From: Streptomyces sp. GQFP
Lineage (GTDB): Bacteria > Actinomycetota > Actinomycetes > Streptomycetales > Streptomycetaceae
Assembly (NCBI RefSeq): GCF_021545335.1
Contig: NZ_CP089312.1
Location: 310,001 to 374,000, forward strand
DNA length: 64,000 nt
Reading direction: 5' to 3'
Of this stretch, positions 23,564 through 32,321 are shown in pieces (position 1 is the stretch's first letter; each line of letters starts with the position of its first letter). Below the pieces are notes generated by a model that was given only the letters and a program-made list of their open reading frames with translations, was not told where the DNA came from and did no database searches. The position numbers were made by a program, and so were the translations under genes.

Positions 23564-25525
23564 ATGCCGTCTTCAGACGGACTCCACTCCACCGCGTCGT
23601 CGGGCCGGCCCGCCCTGAACCGGCGGAGCATCCTCAAGACGTCCCTGGCCGCGTCGGCCGGTCTGGTCGTGGCCCCGACCGTGCTCACCTGGGCGAGCGT
23701 CGAGGAGGCGAGCGCCGCGACCGCCGCCTCCTCGGTCGAGGCGAGGTCCGCGACGACCGCCGCCGCGTTCGTCGACGACTACACGACCAACATCGTCGCG
23801 AACAGCACGCCTGAGACCAACGCGGTGATCCGGATCCTCGGCGGCTTCGCCAAGGTGTGGAAGACCGGCGCCGCCTGGAACACGGGTACGCCGCTGATGG
23901 CCGACGTGCTGCGCGCCAACGTGCGCTACTGCGTCCGCATCACCCGTGCGCGCACCGAGGCGCAGGCGAGGGAGGCGTTCGTCTACGACCGCCAGCACCA
24001 GAGCTACGCGATGATCGCCGCGCTGGGCCCGCTGGCCGACCTGTACAAGTCGGGTGCCAAGGCGGTCACGTCGATCACGGCGGCGCCGGACACGACACCC
24101 GCGACCACGATCAGCGACTCCGTCCCGGCGGGCGCCCCGGCCGGATCGGCGCTCGGTGCTGGCTCGTACACCTCGGACCTCGGTCAGGTGGCGAAGCTGG
24201 TCGACACCGTGCGCGGCCCGTTCGCCTCCGGCAACCCCGCCAAGTTCGCCTTCCAGTACCCGCGTCCGTGGCGCATGAACGAGGACAGCGAGGTCGTCCC
24301 CACCGGTGCGACCGACGCGCTCGGCTACCCGGTGTACGAGTCCGACGTGGTCGTCGTCACGCAGCTGCTGCGGCAGCGCAGTACGAACCCGGCCGAGGAC
24401 GGCGGCTTCCCCAGCGGCCACACCAACGCCTTCCACCTGGCGGCGCTGGCGTTCGCGTACGCGGTCCCGGAGCGCTTCCAGGAGATCGTGACGCGTGCCT
24501 TCGAGCTGAGCCACACCCGGATCATGTCGGGCATGCACTCCCCCGTCGACGTCCTGGGCGGGCGGATCATGGCCACCGCCCTGGCCGCCGCCGCACTCGC
24601 CGACCCGGCCAACGCCGGTCTCAAGGCCGCGGCGCGCGCCCAGGCCCTCGCCTACTTCCAGGCGCAGACCGGCACGACGGCGGACACCCTGTACGCGTAC
24701 GCGCACACGGGCACCGACGCGTACGCCGACCGGGACGCCAACGCGCGTGCGGTCGAGCCGAAGCTGACGTACATACTCAACCGCAAGGGCCGCGACCAGG
24801 CGCTGACCGTGCCCAAGGGCGCGGAGGTGCTCCTGGAGACGCGTCAGCCGTACCTGGACGCGGCGCAGCGGCGCGCGGTGCTGCGCACGACCGCGCTGCC
24901 CGCCGGGTACGTCCTGCTCGACGGCGCCGAGCAGTGGGGCCGGCTCAACCTGTTCGCCGCGGCGGACGGTTACGGCTCCTTCGACTCCGACGTGACCGTG
25001 GCGCTCGACGCGGCGGCCGGCGGTTTCGGCGCGGCCGACGCCTGGCGCAACGACATCGACGGCCGGGGCGGACTGACCAAGAAGGGCACCGGCACGCTCA
25101 CGCTGACCGGGCACAACAGCTACACGGGCGGCACGGTCATCGAGGCAGGCACGCTGGTCTCCTCCTCGGCCCACGGCCTCGGCCACGGCGACGTCGAGGT
25201 GCAGGGCGGGACGCTGCGGGTGACCGAGCCGGTCCAGCTGCACGGCACGTACTCCCAGAAGTCGGCGACGCTGGCGGTGACACTGCGCGCGGGCCGCCGC
25301 AAGGAGGTCGTGACGGTGACGCGCCGGGTGATCCTGGAGAAGGGCAGCGTCCTGTCCCTGACCCTCGACTCCGAGAAGCCGCCGGCCGTGGGCAGTGTCG
25401 TCTCCGTGATCGAGGCTCCGGTGCTGCGGGGCCAGTTCGACCGTATCGAGGTGAACTCGGACAAGGTTCGCGCGGTGCCGGTCTACACCTCGGAGGGTCT
25501 GTCGGTACGACTCCTGAAGCGGTAA
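23564..25525 (+). CDS. Tat-exported PAP2 phosphatase/haloperoxidase-like protein with autotransporter-type repeat
   Basis: 653 aa, ATG 23564, with AGAGAGG 7 nt upstream. A twin-arginine signal is visible (LNRRSILKTSLAASAGLVVA). The PAP2/vanadium-haloperoxidase active site is present in order: KFAFQYPRPWRM (KxxxxxxRP), GGFPSGHTNAF (PSGH), SHTRIMSGMHSPVDVLGG (SRxxxxxHxxxD, with the Ser-Arg position read as SHTR). A C-terminal region of about 200 residues is beta-rich and includes one passenger-associated transport repeat (GGLTKKGTGTLTLTGHNSYTGGTVIEAG, shown in parts: GTGTLTLTGHNSYTGG). That repeat is typical of autotransporters and unusual here. Probably a cell-surface acid phosphatase; substrate unknown. 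Confidence 0.86.
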   Translation: MPSSDGLHSTASSGRPALNRRSILKTSLAASAGLVVAPTVLTWASVEEASAATAASSVEARSATTAAAFVDDYTTNIVANSTPETNAVIRILGGFAKVWKTGAAWNTGTPLMADVLRANVRYCVRITRARTEAQAREAFVYDRQHQSYAMIAALGPLADLYKSGAKAVTSITAAPDTTPATTISDSVPAGAPAGSALGAGSYTSDLGQVAKLVDTVRGPFASGNPAKFAFQYPRPWRMNEDSEVVPTGATDALGYPVYESDVVVVTQLLRQRSTNPAEDGGFPSGHTNAFHLAALAFAYAVPERFQEIVTRAFELSHTRIMSGMHSPVDVLGGRIMATALAAAALADPANAGLKAAARAQALAYFQAQTGTTADTLYAYAHTGTDAYADRDANARAVEPKLTYILNRKGRDQALTVPKGAEVLLETRQPYLDAAQRRAVLRTTALPAGYVLLDGAEQWGRLNLFAAADGYGSFDSDVTVALDAAAGGFGAADAWRNDIDGRGGLTKKGTGTLTLTGHNSYTGGTVIEAGTLVSSSAHGLGHGDVEVQGGTLRVTEPVQLHGTYSQKSATLAVTLRAGRRKEVVTVTRRVILEKGSVLSLTLDSEKPPAVGSVVSVIEAPVLRGQFDRIEVNSDKVRAVPVYTSEGLSVRLLKR

Positions 25526-25623
25526 TGCACGCTGCGGGGCGGGAGCTGATGCGAGAGTAGGGCCATGGCCCGGCTCCGGATCACTCCCGCCGCCGCGCGG
25601 TCGGCGTCGCCGCGAGGCGGACG

Positions 25624-27354
25624 ATGACGCGCGACCGGCACACGGTTCTCGCCCCGCCCGCCGTCGAGGCCCCGGTAGAGCTGCTACCCGGCGCCGCTCC
25701 CTCGCCCCCGACCGGACGCGCGCGACTGCTCGCCCTGCTGAGACACCACCAGCGCCTGCTGGTCCCGCTCGCCGTGGCCGTCCTGCTCCTCCAGATGGCC
25801 GTCGCGATGATCACCACAGCCGTCGAGCAGACACCCACCATCGACGAACCCGTGTACGTCGGCACGGCGGCCGTCTACCTCCACGAGCACAGCCTGCGCC
25901 TCAACCCCGAGCACCCGCCGCTGGGCAAACTGATCGTCGCCGCCGGAGTCGCCGCGGCCGACCCGCACTTCGACCGGCACTTCGAGGGCAACCAGGGCCA
26001 GGTGGGCCGCCATCTGCTCTACGAGTCCGGCAACGACCCCTGGCGGCTGATGCTGTGGGCGCGGCTTCCGGTGATCGTGCTGACGCTGCTCTTCGGTCTG
26101 GTGGTGTTCGCCTTCGGCAGTGAACTCGCCGGTCCGGTAGGCGGGTTGGGGGCGCTCGCCCTGTACGCGTTCTCGCCGGACGTCGTCGCGCACGGCTCGC
26201 TGGCCACGCTCGACGTACCGGCGGCCGGGTTCGTGCTGACGTCGGTGTGGCTGCTGTGGCGGGCGCGGCGACAGCCCCGTCTGTGTCTCCCGCTCGCCGG
26301 ACTGGCGCTCGGGGCCGCCGTCGCCACGAAGATGAACACCCTCGCCGCGGTCCCGGTACTGCTTCTGCTGGCCGGTCTGTCGGTGTGGCACGCCCGGCGG
26401 ACGTCGGCTCCGGGGGCACGCCGGAAGCTGCTCGTGCGCGCTGTGGCGGGCGCGGCCCTGGTGGCGCTGGTCGCGGTGGCCGTCGTATGGGCGTCGTATC
26501 TCGTCGTCGATCCCCGGCTGCGCTGGACGCCGACCGCTGGCCAGGTCCCGGTGGTGCACGGGCTGCGGGGGCAGCTGGCCGGGCTGCTGCCCTTCCCGGA
26601 GGCGTACCGCGACGGGATGCGGATGCAGTTCGGCCTGGAGAACGCGCACTGGGAGGGCTTCCTCTTCGGGCGGCACTACGAGGGTTCCCTCTGGTACTAC
26701 CTGCCGGCCGCGCTCCTGGTGAAGACTCCGCTGGGCATGCTGGCGCTGTGGGCCGCGGGCACGGTCGCGTTTGTGACGGCTCATCAACTTCGGCCGGTGG
26801 CCCCCTACTTGCTGCTCCCGACGGCCGTACTGCTGGCCGCCGCCATGGAGGGGGAGCGGAACTTCGGGGTGCGGTACGCCATCTTCGTGCCGATGTTCGG
26901 TGCGCTGGCGGCGATCGGGGTGCTCGCGCTGCGGCGGCGGTGGGTGCCTGCCGTCGCGGCGGGGCTGCTGGTGTTCGTGGCGGTCAGTTCGCTGCGGACG
27001 TTCCCTCTCTATCTGCCGTACGCCAACGAGGCGTTCGGGGGTTCGGCGAAGACGCACGAGTGGCTGCACGACTCCAACGTCGACTGGGGCCAGGACCTGG
27101 GGCGGCTCGCGGACCGGCTGCGGGACCGGTACACGGGCCAGCACGTCTGGCTGGTCTACAAGGGCAGCGGAGTGCCGTCGTACTACGGGATCCACGCGTC
27201 GGATCCGCGCCGTCAGCCCGAACGGAACGTGCGCGGACTGCTGGTGGTGTCGGACTCCTCGATCGCCAAGGCGACGGGCCGGCTGGCGGTGCTGATCCAC
27301 ACCAGCCACGAGGTCGACGAGGTCGGCCACTCGATCACGATCTTCCGCCGGTGA
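25624..27354 (+). CDS. Polyprenyl-phosphate-dependent membrane glycosyltransferase (GT39/ArnT-like)
   Basis: 576 aa, ATG 25624. After a Pro-rich cytoplasmic tail, the first membrane helix leads into the outer catalytic loop with TPTIDEPVYVGTAAVYLHEH (Asp-Glu pair, as in GT-C enzymes) and RLNPEHPPLGKLIVA. About ten more helices follow, then a C-terminal outer domain (DSNVDWGQDLGRLADRL and YKGSGVPSYYGI). Enzymes of this superfamily move a sugar from a lipid-phosphate carrier to protein or wall polymer on the outer membrane face. Acceptor unknown. Only 98 bp separate it from the PAP2 gene; a 12-bp palindrome GGGCCATGGCCC lies in that gap at 25560-25571. Confidence 0.86.
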   Translation: MTRDRHTVLAPPAVEAPVELLPGAAPSPPTGRARLLALLRHHQRLLVPLAVAVLLLQMAVAMITTAVEQTPTIDEPVYVGTAAVYLHEHSLRLNPEHPPLGKLIVAAGVAAADPHFDRHFEGNQGQVGRHLLYESGNDPWRLMLWARLPVIVLTLLFGLVVFAFGSELAGPVGGLGALALYAFSPDVVAHGSLATLDVPAAGFVLTSVWLLWRARRQPRLCLPLAGLALGAAVATKMNTLAAVPVLLLLAGLSVWHARRTSAPGARRKLLVRAVAGAALVALVAVAVVWASYLVVDPRLRWTPTAGQVPVVHGLRGQLAGLLPFPEAYRDGMRMQFGLENAHWEGFLFGRHYEGSLWYYLPAALLVKTPLGMLALWAAGTVAFVTAHQLRPVAPYLLLPTAVLLAAAMEGERNFGVRYAIFVPMFGALAAIGVLALRRRWVPAVAAGLLVFVAVSSLRTFPLYLPYANEAFGGSAKTHEWLHDSNVDWGQDLGRLADRLRDRYTGQHVWLVYKGSGVPSYYGIHASDPRRQPERNVRGLLVVSDSSIAKATGRLAVLIHTSHEVDEVGHSITIFRR

Positions 27355-27377
27355 ACGGTGAGCTATGTTGAGTCGCT

Positions 27378-28325
27378 GTGGGAGACGAACGAGGCTCATC
27401 GGTGCCATCGCCGCAGCAGGCACGCGCCCAGGCGTCCGCGATCACCTCGGGGAAGACGGCCCCTGAGGCGGAGGCGGCGCCGGCCTCCCGGCTGCGGGAG
27501 CTGTTCGACGGGCCCCGGCTCTCCCCCGGGCAGCGGCGCATCGCGCAGTATCTGATCGAGCACATCACCGAGGCCGCGTTCCTGTCGATCACGGACCTCG
27601 CGGACCGCGTCGGCGTGAGCCAGCCGTCCGTGACCCGGTTCGCGGCGGCCGTCGGCTTCAGCGGCTACCCCGCGCTGCGCGAGCGGCTCCAGGCCATCGC
27701 GCTCAGCACCCTCGCGAGCGCGCCGGGCGCGGCGGAGGAGAACCGGAGCAACGAACTCCAGGCGGCCGTGGACGCCGAGATCGCCAACCTGGAGAACCTG
27801 CGGCGGGACTTCGCCGACCCCGACCGGGTGATCGAGGTCGGCCGCAGCCTGTCGCGCTCGACTCCGCTGACCGTGCTCGGGCTGCGTATCTCCGGATCGC
27901 TGGCCGAGTACTTCGCCTACGCCGCCCGCCGTATCCACCCCGACGTACGCCTGGTGACCCGGGGCGGCAGCGTCGCCTACGACGCGCTTCTCCAGTCGCG
28001 GGAGGCCGGGGGCACCTGGGTGCTGGCCTTCTCGATGCCCCGGCACGCGCAGGAGACGCTCACCGCGGTGCAGGTGGCCCGGCGGGCCGGGCTGCGGGTG
28101 GCCCTGATCACCGATCTGGCGCTCGGCCCGCTGGCCGACGAGGCCGACATCACCTTCGCCACCGGCACGGGCTCGCGGCTGGTGTTCGACTCGTACGCCG
28201 GGCCCGTGGTGCTGTCGGCCGCGCTGCTCCAGGCCATGACGGACGCCGATCCGGAGCGGACCCAGGGGCGCCTGGAGGAGTACGAACAGAGCGCCGACCT
28301 GCACCAGTTCTTCCTCCGGGACTGA
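27378..28325 (+). CDS. MurR/RpiR family transcriptional regulator
   Basis: 315 aa from GTG 27378; GTG 27402 is also possible. Residues about 35-110 are the RpiR helix-turn-helix domain (LSPGQRRIAQYLIEHITEAA, then DLADRVGVSQPSVTRFAAA). Residues about 150-290 are a SIS phosphosugar-binding domain (LTVLGLRISGSLAEYFAYAA, WVLAFSMPRHAQETLTAVQV). Such proteins sense a phosphosugar and control sugar or amino-sugar catabolism. No obvious target gene adjoins it. The stop codon is the last point before the insertion sequence, so anything once co-transcribed downstream has been separated. Confidence 0.92.
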   Translation: MGDERGSSVPSPQQARAQASAITSGKTAPEAEAAPASRLRELFDGPRLSPGQRRIAQYLIEHITEAAFLSITDLADRVGVSQPSVTRFAAAVGFSGYPALRERLQAIALSTLASAPGAAEENRSNELQAAVDAEIANLENLRRDFADPDRVIEVGRSLSRSTPLTVLGLRISGSLAEYFAYAARRIHPDVRLVTRGGSVAYDALLQSREAGGTWVLAFSMPRHAQETLTAVQVARRAGLRVALITDLALGPLADEADITFATGTGSRLVFDSYAGPVVLSAALLQAMTDADPERTQGRLEEYEQSADLHQFFLRD

Positions 28326-29910
28326 GCTTGGTGTTTAACCTCGGCCGTTCACCTGACCCGCTGATCTTTGTTCGTTCCCGGGACAGCAGGGCGGCCGTTC
28401 TTCACGCTTCGAGGTGTCGAGCAACGTCGCGTGAAGGAACGGCCGCTGGTGAAGAGTCTCGCCGCTGAACAGTCCGCTGACGCCGCGTTGGGCGTCCTGT
28501 CCCACTTTCGTGTCCAGTTCTACGACTGCCTCTACACCCGGGCGGATGCGCTCTTCGAGCTCACCGACGCGGTGCTGTGCTCGGACGGCCCGGTCACCTC
28601 GCTGGTCGAGTTGACGCTAACGGCCGAGCACCGGCGTGGGCACGGGGCGATGTACGACGCGGTCAACCACGGCTGGCTGGAGCCGCGCCGTCTGCGCAGG
28701 CTGCTGGCCTCCACGCCGCTGCCGCGTGCCGCCGACGGGCGGATCGTGCTCGCGGTGGACGTGAGCAACTGGCTGCGACCCGACGCCCCCACCAGCCCGG
28801 AGCTGCTGTTCTGCCACGTCTACGGGCGAGGCCGCAGCGCGGATCAGTTCATCCCCGGCTGGCCCTACTCCGTCGTCGCCGCGCTGGAGACGGGACGCAC
28901 ATCCTGGACGGCCGTGCTGGACGCGATCCGGCTCGGGCCGTCCGACGACGCCACCGCAGTGACCGCCACCCAGCTGCGCGAGGTGGTCACCCGGCTGGTG
29001 CACGCCGGGCAGTGGCGGCCGGGCGACGCGGACATTCTCGTCGTCATGGACACCGGCTACGACGTCACCCGTCTCGCCCACGTCCTGGCCGACCTGCCCG
29101 TCGAGCTGGTCGGCCGGCTCCGCTCGGACCGCGTCATGCTCCGGGACGCCGGACCACGCCGATCCACCCCGCGCGGCGGACAGCCCCGCAAGCACGGCGG
29201 CGTCCTCACCTTCTCCAAGCCGGAGTCCTGGCACACCCCTGACCAGGCCACGACGTGCGACACCACCCGCTACGGCACGGCCGAAGCCCTCGCCTGGGAC
29301 CGGATGCACCCCCGATTGCAGGCCCGTGGCCCCTGGCTCGACCACTGCGGCGAACTCCCCTTGATCCACGGCACGTTGATCCGGCTGAAGGTCAAGCACC
29401 TACCCGGTGACCGTGACCCAAAGCCGGTGTGGCTGTGGTCCTCGCGCACCGGCATGACCGGCTCAGACGTCGACCTGCGCTGGCAGGCGTTCCTCCGCAG
29501 ATTCGATCTTGAACACACCTTCCGGCTGTTCAAACAGACCCTGGGCTGGACCGTCCCCAAGGTCCGCGATCCGCACACGGCCGACCTGTGGACGTGGCTG
29601 ATCATCGCCGTCCACACCCAACTCCGCCTTGCCCGGCCCCTCGCCGAGGATCTTCGTCGGCCCTGGGAGCGGCCGGCGCAGCCTCGTCGGCTCACCCCTG
29701 CCCGGGTCCGCCGGGGGTTCCGCCACCTCCGCGTGAAGACGGCCCGTCCCGCCGACGTGCCCAGACCCTCCAAGCCCGGACCCGGACGCCCACCCGGATC
29801 GAAGAACCGCAGGCCAGCCCCGCGTCACGAACCCGGGAAGACCGTGAAACGAATCGAAACCCTCACCGAACACGCCCGCCTGAAACAGCAGCGAGGTTAA
29901 TGATCAAGCT
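28325..29910 (+). mobile_element. Insertion sequence with DDE transposase, about 1.59 kb
   Basis: Imperfect terminal inverted repeats flank one transposase gene: AGCTTGGTGTTTAACCTCG at the left end (28325-28343) matches the reverse complement of 29892-29910 (AGCTTGATCATTAACCTCG) at 15 of 19 positions. The left end abuts the RpiR stop codon. Flanks share only TGA, so no clear target duplication is visible. The transposase is intact, so the element may still be active. Confidence 0.8.
28449..29900 (+). CDS. DDE family transposase
   Basis: 483 aa from GTG 28449 (AAGGA upstream); in-frame GTG 28431 and TTG 28368 are alternatives. The catalytic triad can be placed: Asp in IVLAVDVSNWL, Asp in ILVVMDTGYDV, and Glu in FDLEHTFRLFKQTLGW, the last having the ExxxRxxK form of IS4-superfamily enzymes. 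The C-terminus is basic and Pro-rich (GPGRPPGSKNRRP), likely DNA-contacting. It matches a transposase family frequent in Streptomyces that is usually described only as putative. The stop codon TAA lies inside the right terminal repeat. Confidence 0.9.
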   Translation: MKSLAAEQSADAALGVLSHFRVQFYDCLYTRADALFELTDAVLCSDGPVTSLVELTLTAEHRRGHGAMYDAVNHGWLEPRRLRRLLASTPLPRAADGRIVLAVDVSNWLRPDAPTSPELLFCHVYGRGRSADQFIPGWPYSVVAALETGRTSWTAVLDAIRLGPSDDATAVTATQLREVVTRLVHAGQWRPGDADILVVMDTGYDVTRLAHVLADLPVELVGRLRSDRVMLRDAGPRRSTPRGGQPRKHGGVLTFSKPESWHTPDQATTCDTTRYGTAEALAWDRMHPRLQARGPWLDHCGELPLIHGTLIRLKVKHLPGDRDPKPVWLWSSRTGMTGSDVDLRWQAFLRRFDLEHTFRLFKQTLGWTVPKVRDPHTADLWTWLIIAVHTQLRLARPLAEDLRRPWERPAQPRRLTPARVRRGFRHLRVKTARPADVPRPSKPGPGRPPGSKNRRPAPRHEPGKTVKRIETLTEHARLKQQRG

Positions 29911-30183
29911 GAGTCCGCCCTCCCCCCATCCGCGCAGACCAACATATGGGCGTATAGGCGTTCATCCCGTTTTGTGCATGAATTTTTTCATACTTCTTGC
30001 AAACCGGACGGCATATATAAATACTGCTCACGGACCCGCTGCCGCCGTCTCCTACCCGCGTCGGCGCCTCGGCTGTCCGGACGGGTGTCGTCTGCGCGTA
30101 CGCCCGTTGCGGCCCCGGCCATCCCCTAGGCCGGGGCCGCTGAATACCGTCGCCACCCTGTCGACGCCGCACTCCCGGAAGCG
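29911..30183. other. AT-rich intergenic region with promoter-like sequence
   Basis: From about 29940 to 30025 the sequence is strikingly AT-rich for this genome, with TGAATTTTTTCA (short hairpin arms TGAA/TTCA) and GGCATATATAAATACTG. TTGCAA followed 15-16 nt later by TATAAA/TAAATA could be a strong sigma-70-type promoter reading towards the small gene at 30184. No gene was recognised. Confidence 0.4.
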
Positions 30184-30573
30184 ATGACCATGCCCCTGAC
30201 CTCCACGATCGCCACGCGGACCGGCCCGGACTGGCCGTGTCAGGTCAAGATCCCCGGCAGCTACGACTGGGAGCGCTCGGCGGTCAAATGGCTGCGCGAG
30301 CTGGTGCCGACGCGCTACGCGGGCTACCCGACGCTGATCCGCCACCCCATCCTGCTGGCCCGCCACGCACACATCCAGGTCCAGCACGAGATCCGGGTCG
30401 CCCGCACCGCCCTCCAGACGGCCCGCGCCGACCTGCCCGGCCTCGGCCTGAGCGAGTCGGTCATCGAGCACACGATCAAGATGTACGCCGCCGAGGTGCT
30501 CCAGCTCCAGCACATCGCCCGCAGCATCCGCGAGGTCACCCAGGCCCTGATCGACACCCACGCCGCCCGCTGA
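30184..30573 (+). CDS. Conserved hypothetical protein, helical, 129 aa
   Basis: 129 aa, ATG 30184, with GGAAG 4 nt upstream. The sequence is soluble and largely helical (residues 55-120, for example HIQVQHEIRVARTALQTARA and AAEVLQLQHIARSIREVTQA). The N-terminus has a Trp/Pro-rich part (PDWPCQVKIPGSYDWERSA). No domain recognised. It stands alone between the AT-rich region and a convergent membrane protein gene. The strong coding bias and good RBS support it as real; function unknown. Confidence 0.7.
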   Translation: MTMPLTSTIATRTGPDWPCQVKIPGSYDWERSAVKWLRELVPTRYAGYPTLIRHPILLARHAHIQVQHEIRVARTALQTARADLPGLGLSESVIEHTIKMYAAEVLQLQHIARSIREVTQALIDTHAAR

Positions 30574-30589
30574 GCGACCGCGAGGACAC

Positions 30590-31258
30590 TCAGGACACCG
30601 ACGCCGTACGGGACTCCAGGTCCTTGCGCGTGTCGTCGCCGTAGACGCCGGTCTCGTCGCCGCGGATGCCGTACCAGAGCTGGAAACGGGCCACGGCCTC
30701 GGCGAGGGCGGTGTCGTAACTGCCGCTCGTGGCACCGTCGGTGTACACGTCCGAGATGCGCAGCAGGCGTTCCTGGAGTTCGGTCACCTCGGGGCCGCTG
30801 TCCCCTTCCTTGAGAAAGCCGGGGTCGGCCGCAGGCGGTGCCGATGCGGTGGGAGCAGCCGAAGGAATGACGGAGGAGGCCGGCCCGGCCTCCTCGCCCT
30901 GGGCGTTGCCCGGGAGCAGCAGCGCGGAGGCGAAGCCGACCAGGGCCGCCGCGCCGACGGCGACCACGACGGCGACGCGGCGCAGATTCGGCCCGAACCC
31001 GAAGCCGGTCTCGACCTCTTCCCTCCGTTGGGCACGTCTGCGCGGGGCGACCGGGGGCAGTTCCTGCGTGGCGTCCTCGGCGCCGGGCACCGGGCTGGGC
31101 AGAATCACCGCCTCATAGCCCTCGGGTACGGCGGCCATCGCCTCGTCGTGCTCCCGCATGAGCTGCGCCAGCGCCTCGGTACGGCGTCGGCGTACTACGC
31201 GCGTCGGCTCCAGGGTCCGGCGGCGTTCCGGCCGGCCCGGTGCGGGCGGTGTCGACAC
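30590..31258 (-). CDS. Membrane-anchored protein with peptidoglycan-binding domain
   Basis: 222 aa from GTG 31258 (GGGGAG 4 nt upstream); the frame is open further but without RBS. A basic, Arg-rich cytoplasmic part of about 100 residues precedes one membrane helix (VAVVVAVGAAALVGFASALL). An Ala/Pro/Ser-rich spacer then leads to a C-terminal PG_binding_1-type domain (FLKEGDSGPEVTELQERLL, then AEAVARFQLWYGIRGD). It probably touches the cell wall from the membrane. No enzymatic domain. Converges with the 129-aa gene, 16 bp apart. Confidence 0.78.
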   Translation of the reverse strand: MSTPPAPGRPERRRTLEPTRVVRRRRTEALAQLMREHDEAMAAVPEGYEAVILPSPVPGAEDATQELPPVAPRRRAQRREEVETGFGFGPNLRRVAVVVAVGAAALVGFASALLLPGNAQGEEAGPASSVIPSAAPTASAPPAADPGFLKEGDSGPEVTELQERLLRISDVYTDGATSGSYDTALAEAVARFQLWYGIRGDETGVYGDDTRKDLESRTASVS

Positions 31259-31438
31259 TCTGCTCCCCTTCCCTGCATACGGACTGCGGCACGGACGTCT
31301 ATCCGTTCCGCACAAAAACCGCGGACAGCGATGCCGTCGGCTCCGTGGAGTGATACGCGGTCGGGGGCCGCCCAGTTCAGCGCGACGGGCGGAGGTTGGC
31401 GGAGGTTGTGGGAACGCGGCGTCGACCGTATCTCCGGG

Positions 31439-31472
31439 GCACTCAGTTCCCCATACGCAGCGCACTGAGTGC
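31439..31472. promoter_or_regulatory. TetR operator candidates upstream of the TetR gene
   Basis: GCACTGAGTGC (31462-31472) is a perfect 11-bp palindrome 34 bp before the TetR start. A related arm GCACTCAGT lies at 31439-31447. The same core appears between the TetR and OB-fold genes, suggesting autoregulation. Confidence 0.5.
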
Positions 31473-31505
31473 CATCGGCCTCGCTCTGATGCTAGTTTCC
31501 CGTCC

Positions 31506-32210
31506 ATGACCAAACCGCCCATGCGGGACGCCCTGGTCGCGGCGGCCTTCCAGCTGTTCCTGGAGCGGGGCTACGAGCAGACCACCGTGGACGAGATCGT
31601 GGCGCTCGCCGGGGTCGGGCGCCGGTCGTTCTTCCGCTACTTCCCCTCCAAGGAGGACGTGGTCTTCCCGGACCACGAGCGGTGCCTGGCCGACATGACG
31701 GCGTACCTCGCCGAGAGCCCCGAGGCCTCGGAGCCGGTCGGGCGGGTGTGCGCCGCCGCCCGCATGGTGCTGCTCATGTACGCCGAGAACCCGGCCTTCT
31801 CCGTCCAGCGCTACCGCCTCACCAAGAAGGTCCCCGGGCTGCGCGCGTCCGAGCTGTCGGTGGTCTGGCGGTACGAGCGGGCCCTGGCCGCGTATCTCCG
31901 CGAGCGGTTCGCCGGCCGGCCCGACGGAATGCTGCGGGCCGATGTGGTCGCGGCGGCCGTCGTCGCGGCCCACAACAACGCGCTGCGCTCCTGGCTGCGT
32001 TCGGACGGGGAGGGCGACGCGACCACGGCCGTCGACCATGCCCTGGACTATGTGAAGGCGGCGTTCGGCACCCCGCCGCCGGGCTCCGGCGGGAACGAGC
32101 CCGAAGTCGAGAGCGAGGACGTGGTGGTCCTCGTCTCGCGGCGCGGGGCGCCCATGTGGCGGGTCGTCCAGGAGATCGAGTCCGCGCTCACGAAACAACC
32201 CGAGAATTGA
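31506..32210 (+). CDS. TetR family transcriptional regulator
   Basis: 234 aa, ATG 31506. The N-terminal HTH is classical (AAFQLFLERGYEQTTVDEIV, then GVGRRSFFRYFPSKEDVV). The rest is a helical ligand-binding domain with an acidic C-terminal tail. The repeated CACTGAGTG palindromes before this gene and before the next one make it likely that it represses itself and the OB-fold gene 111 bp downstream. Such pairs often control acyl-CoA or thiolase-type metabolism; no such enzymes are in the window. Ligand unknown. Confidence 0.92.
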   Translation: MTKPPMRDALVAAAFQLFLERGYEQTTVDEIVALAGVGRRSFFRYFPSKEDVVFPDHERCLADMTAYLAESPEASEPVGRVCAAARMVLLMYAENPAFSVQRYRLTKKVPGLRASELSVVWRYERALAAYLRERFAGRPDGMLRADVVAAAVVAAHNNALRSWLRSDGEGDATTAVDHALDYVKAAFGTPPPGSGGNEPEVESEDVVVLVSRRGAPMWRVVQEIESALTKQPEN

Positions 32211-32235
32211 GGGTACGCAGTGCCTTTACGCATGA

Positions 32236-32246
32236 CACTGAGTGCC
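32236..32246. promoter_or_regulatory. TetR operator candidate between TetR and OB-fold genes
   Basis: CACTGAGTGCC matches the palindrome at 31462 over 10 bases, with a perfect CACTGAGTG core. It sits about 80 bp before the OB-fold gene start, in its probable promoter region. Confidence 0.45.
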
Positions 32247-32321
32247 ATACCCTGAGGCCGTGCACGGTGGCACGGCGAACCGCGCACTTCGGATTCAGGC
32301 CGAGCGCAGGGAGATGACACC

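Noticed and set aside
25560..25571. GGGCCATGGCCC palindrome between the PAP2 and glycosyltransferase genes as an operator
   Set aside because: Short GC palindromes containing NcoI-like sequence arise often by chance here; no second copy or promoter context supports it.
28321..29914. Target-site duplication of the IS
   Set aside because: Only the three bases TGA are shared by both flanks; this is too short to call.
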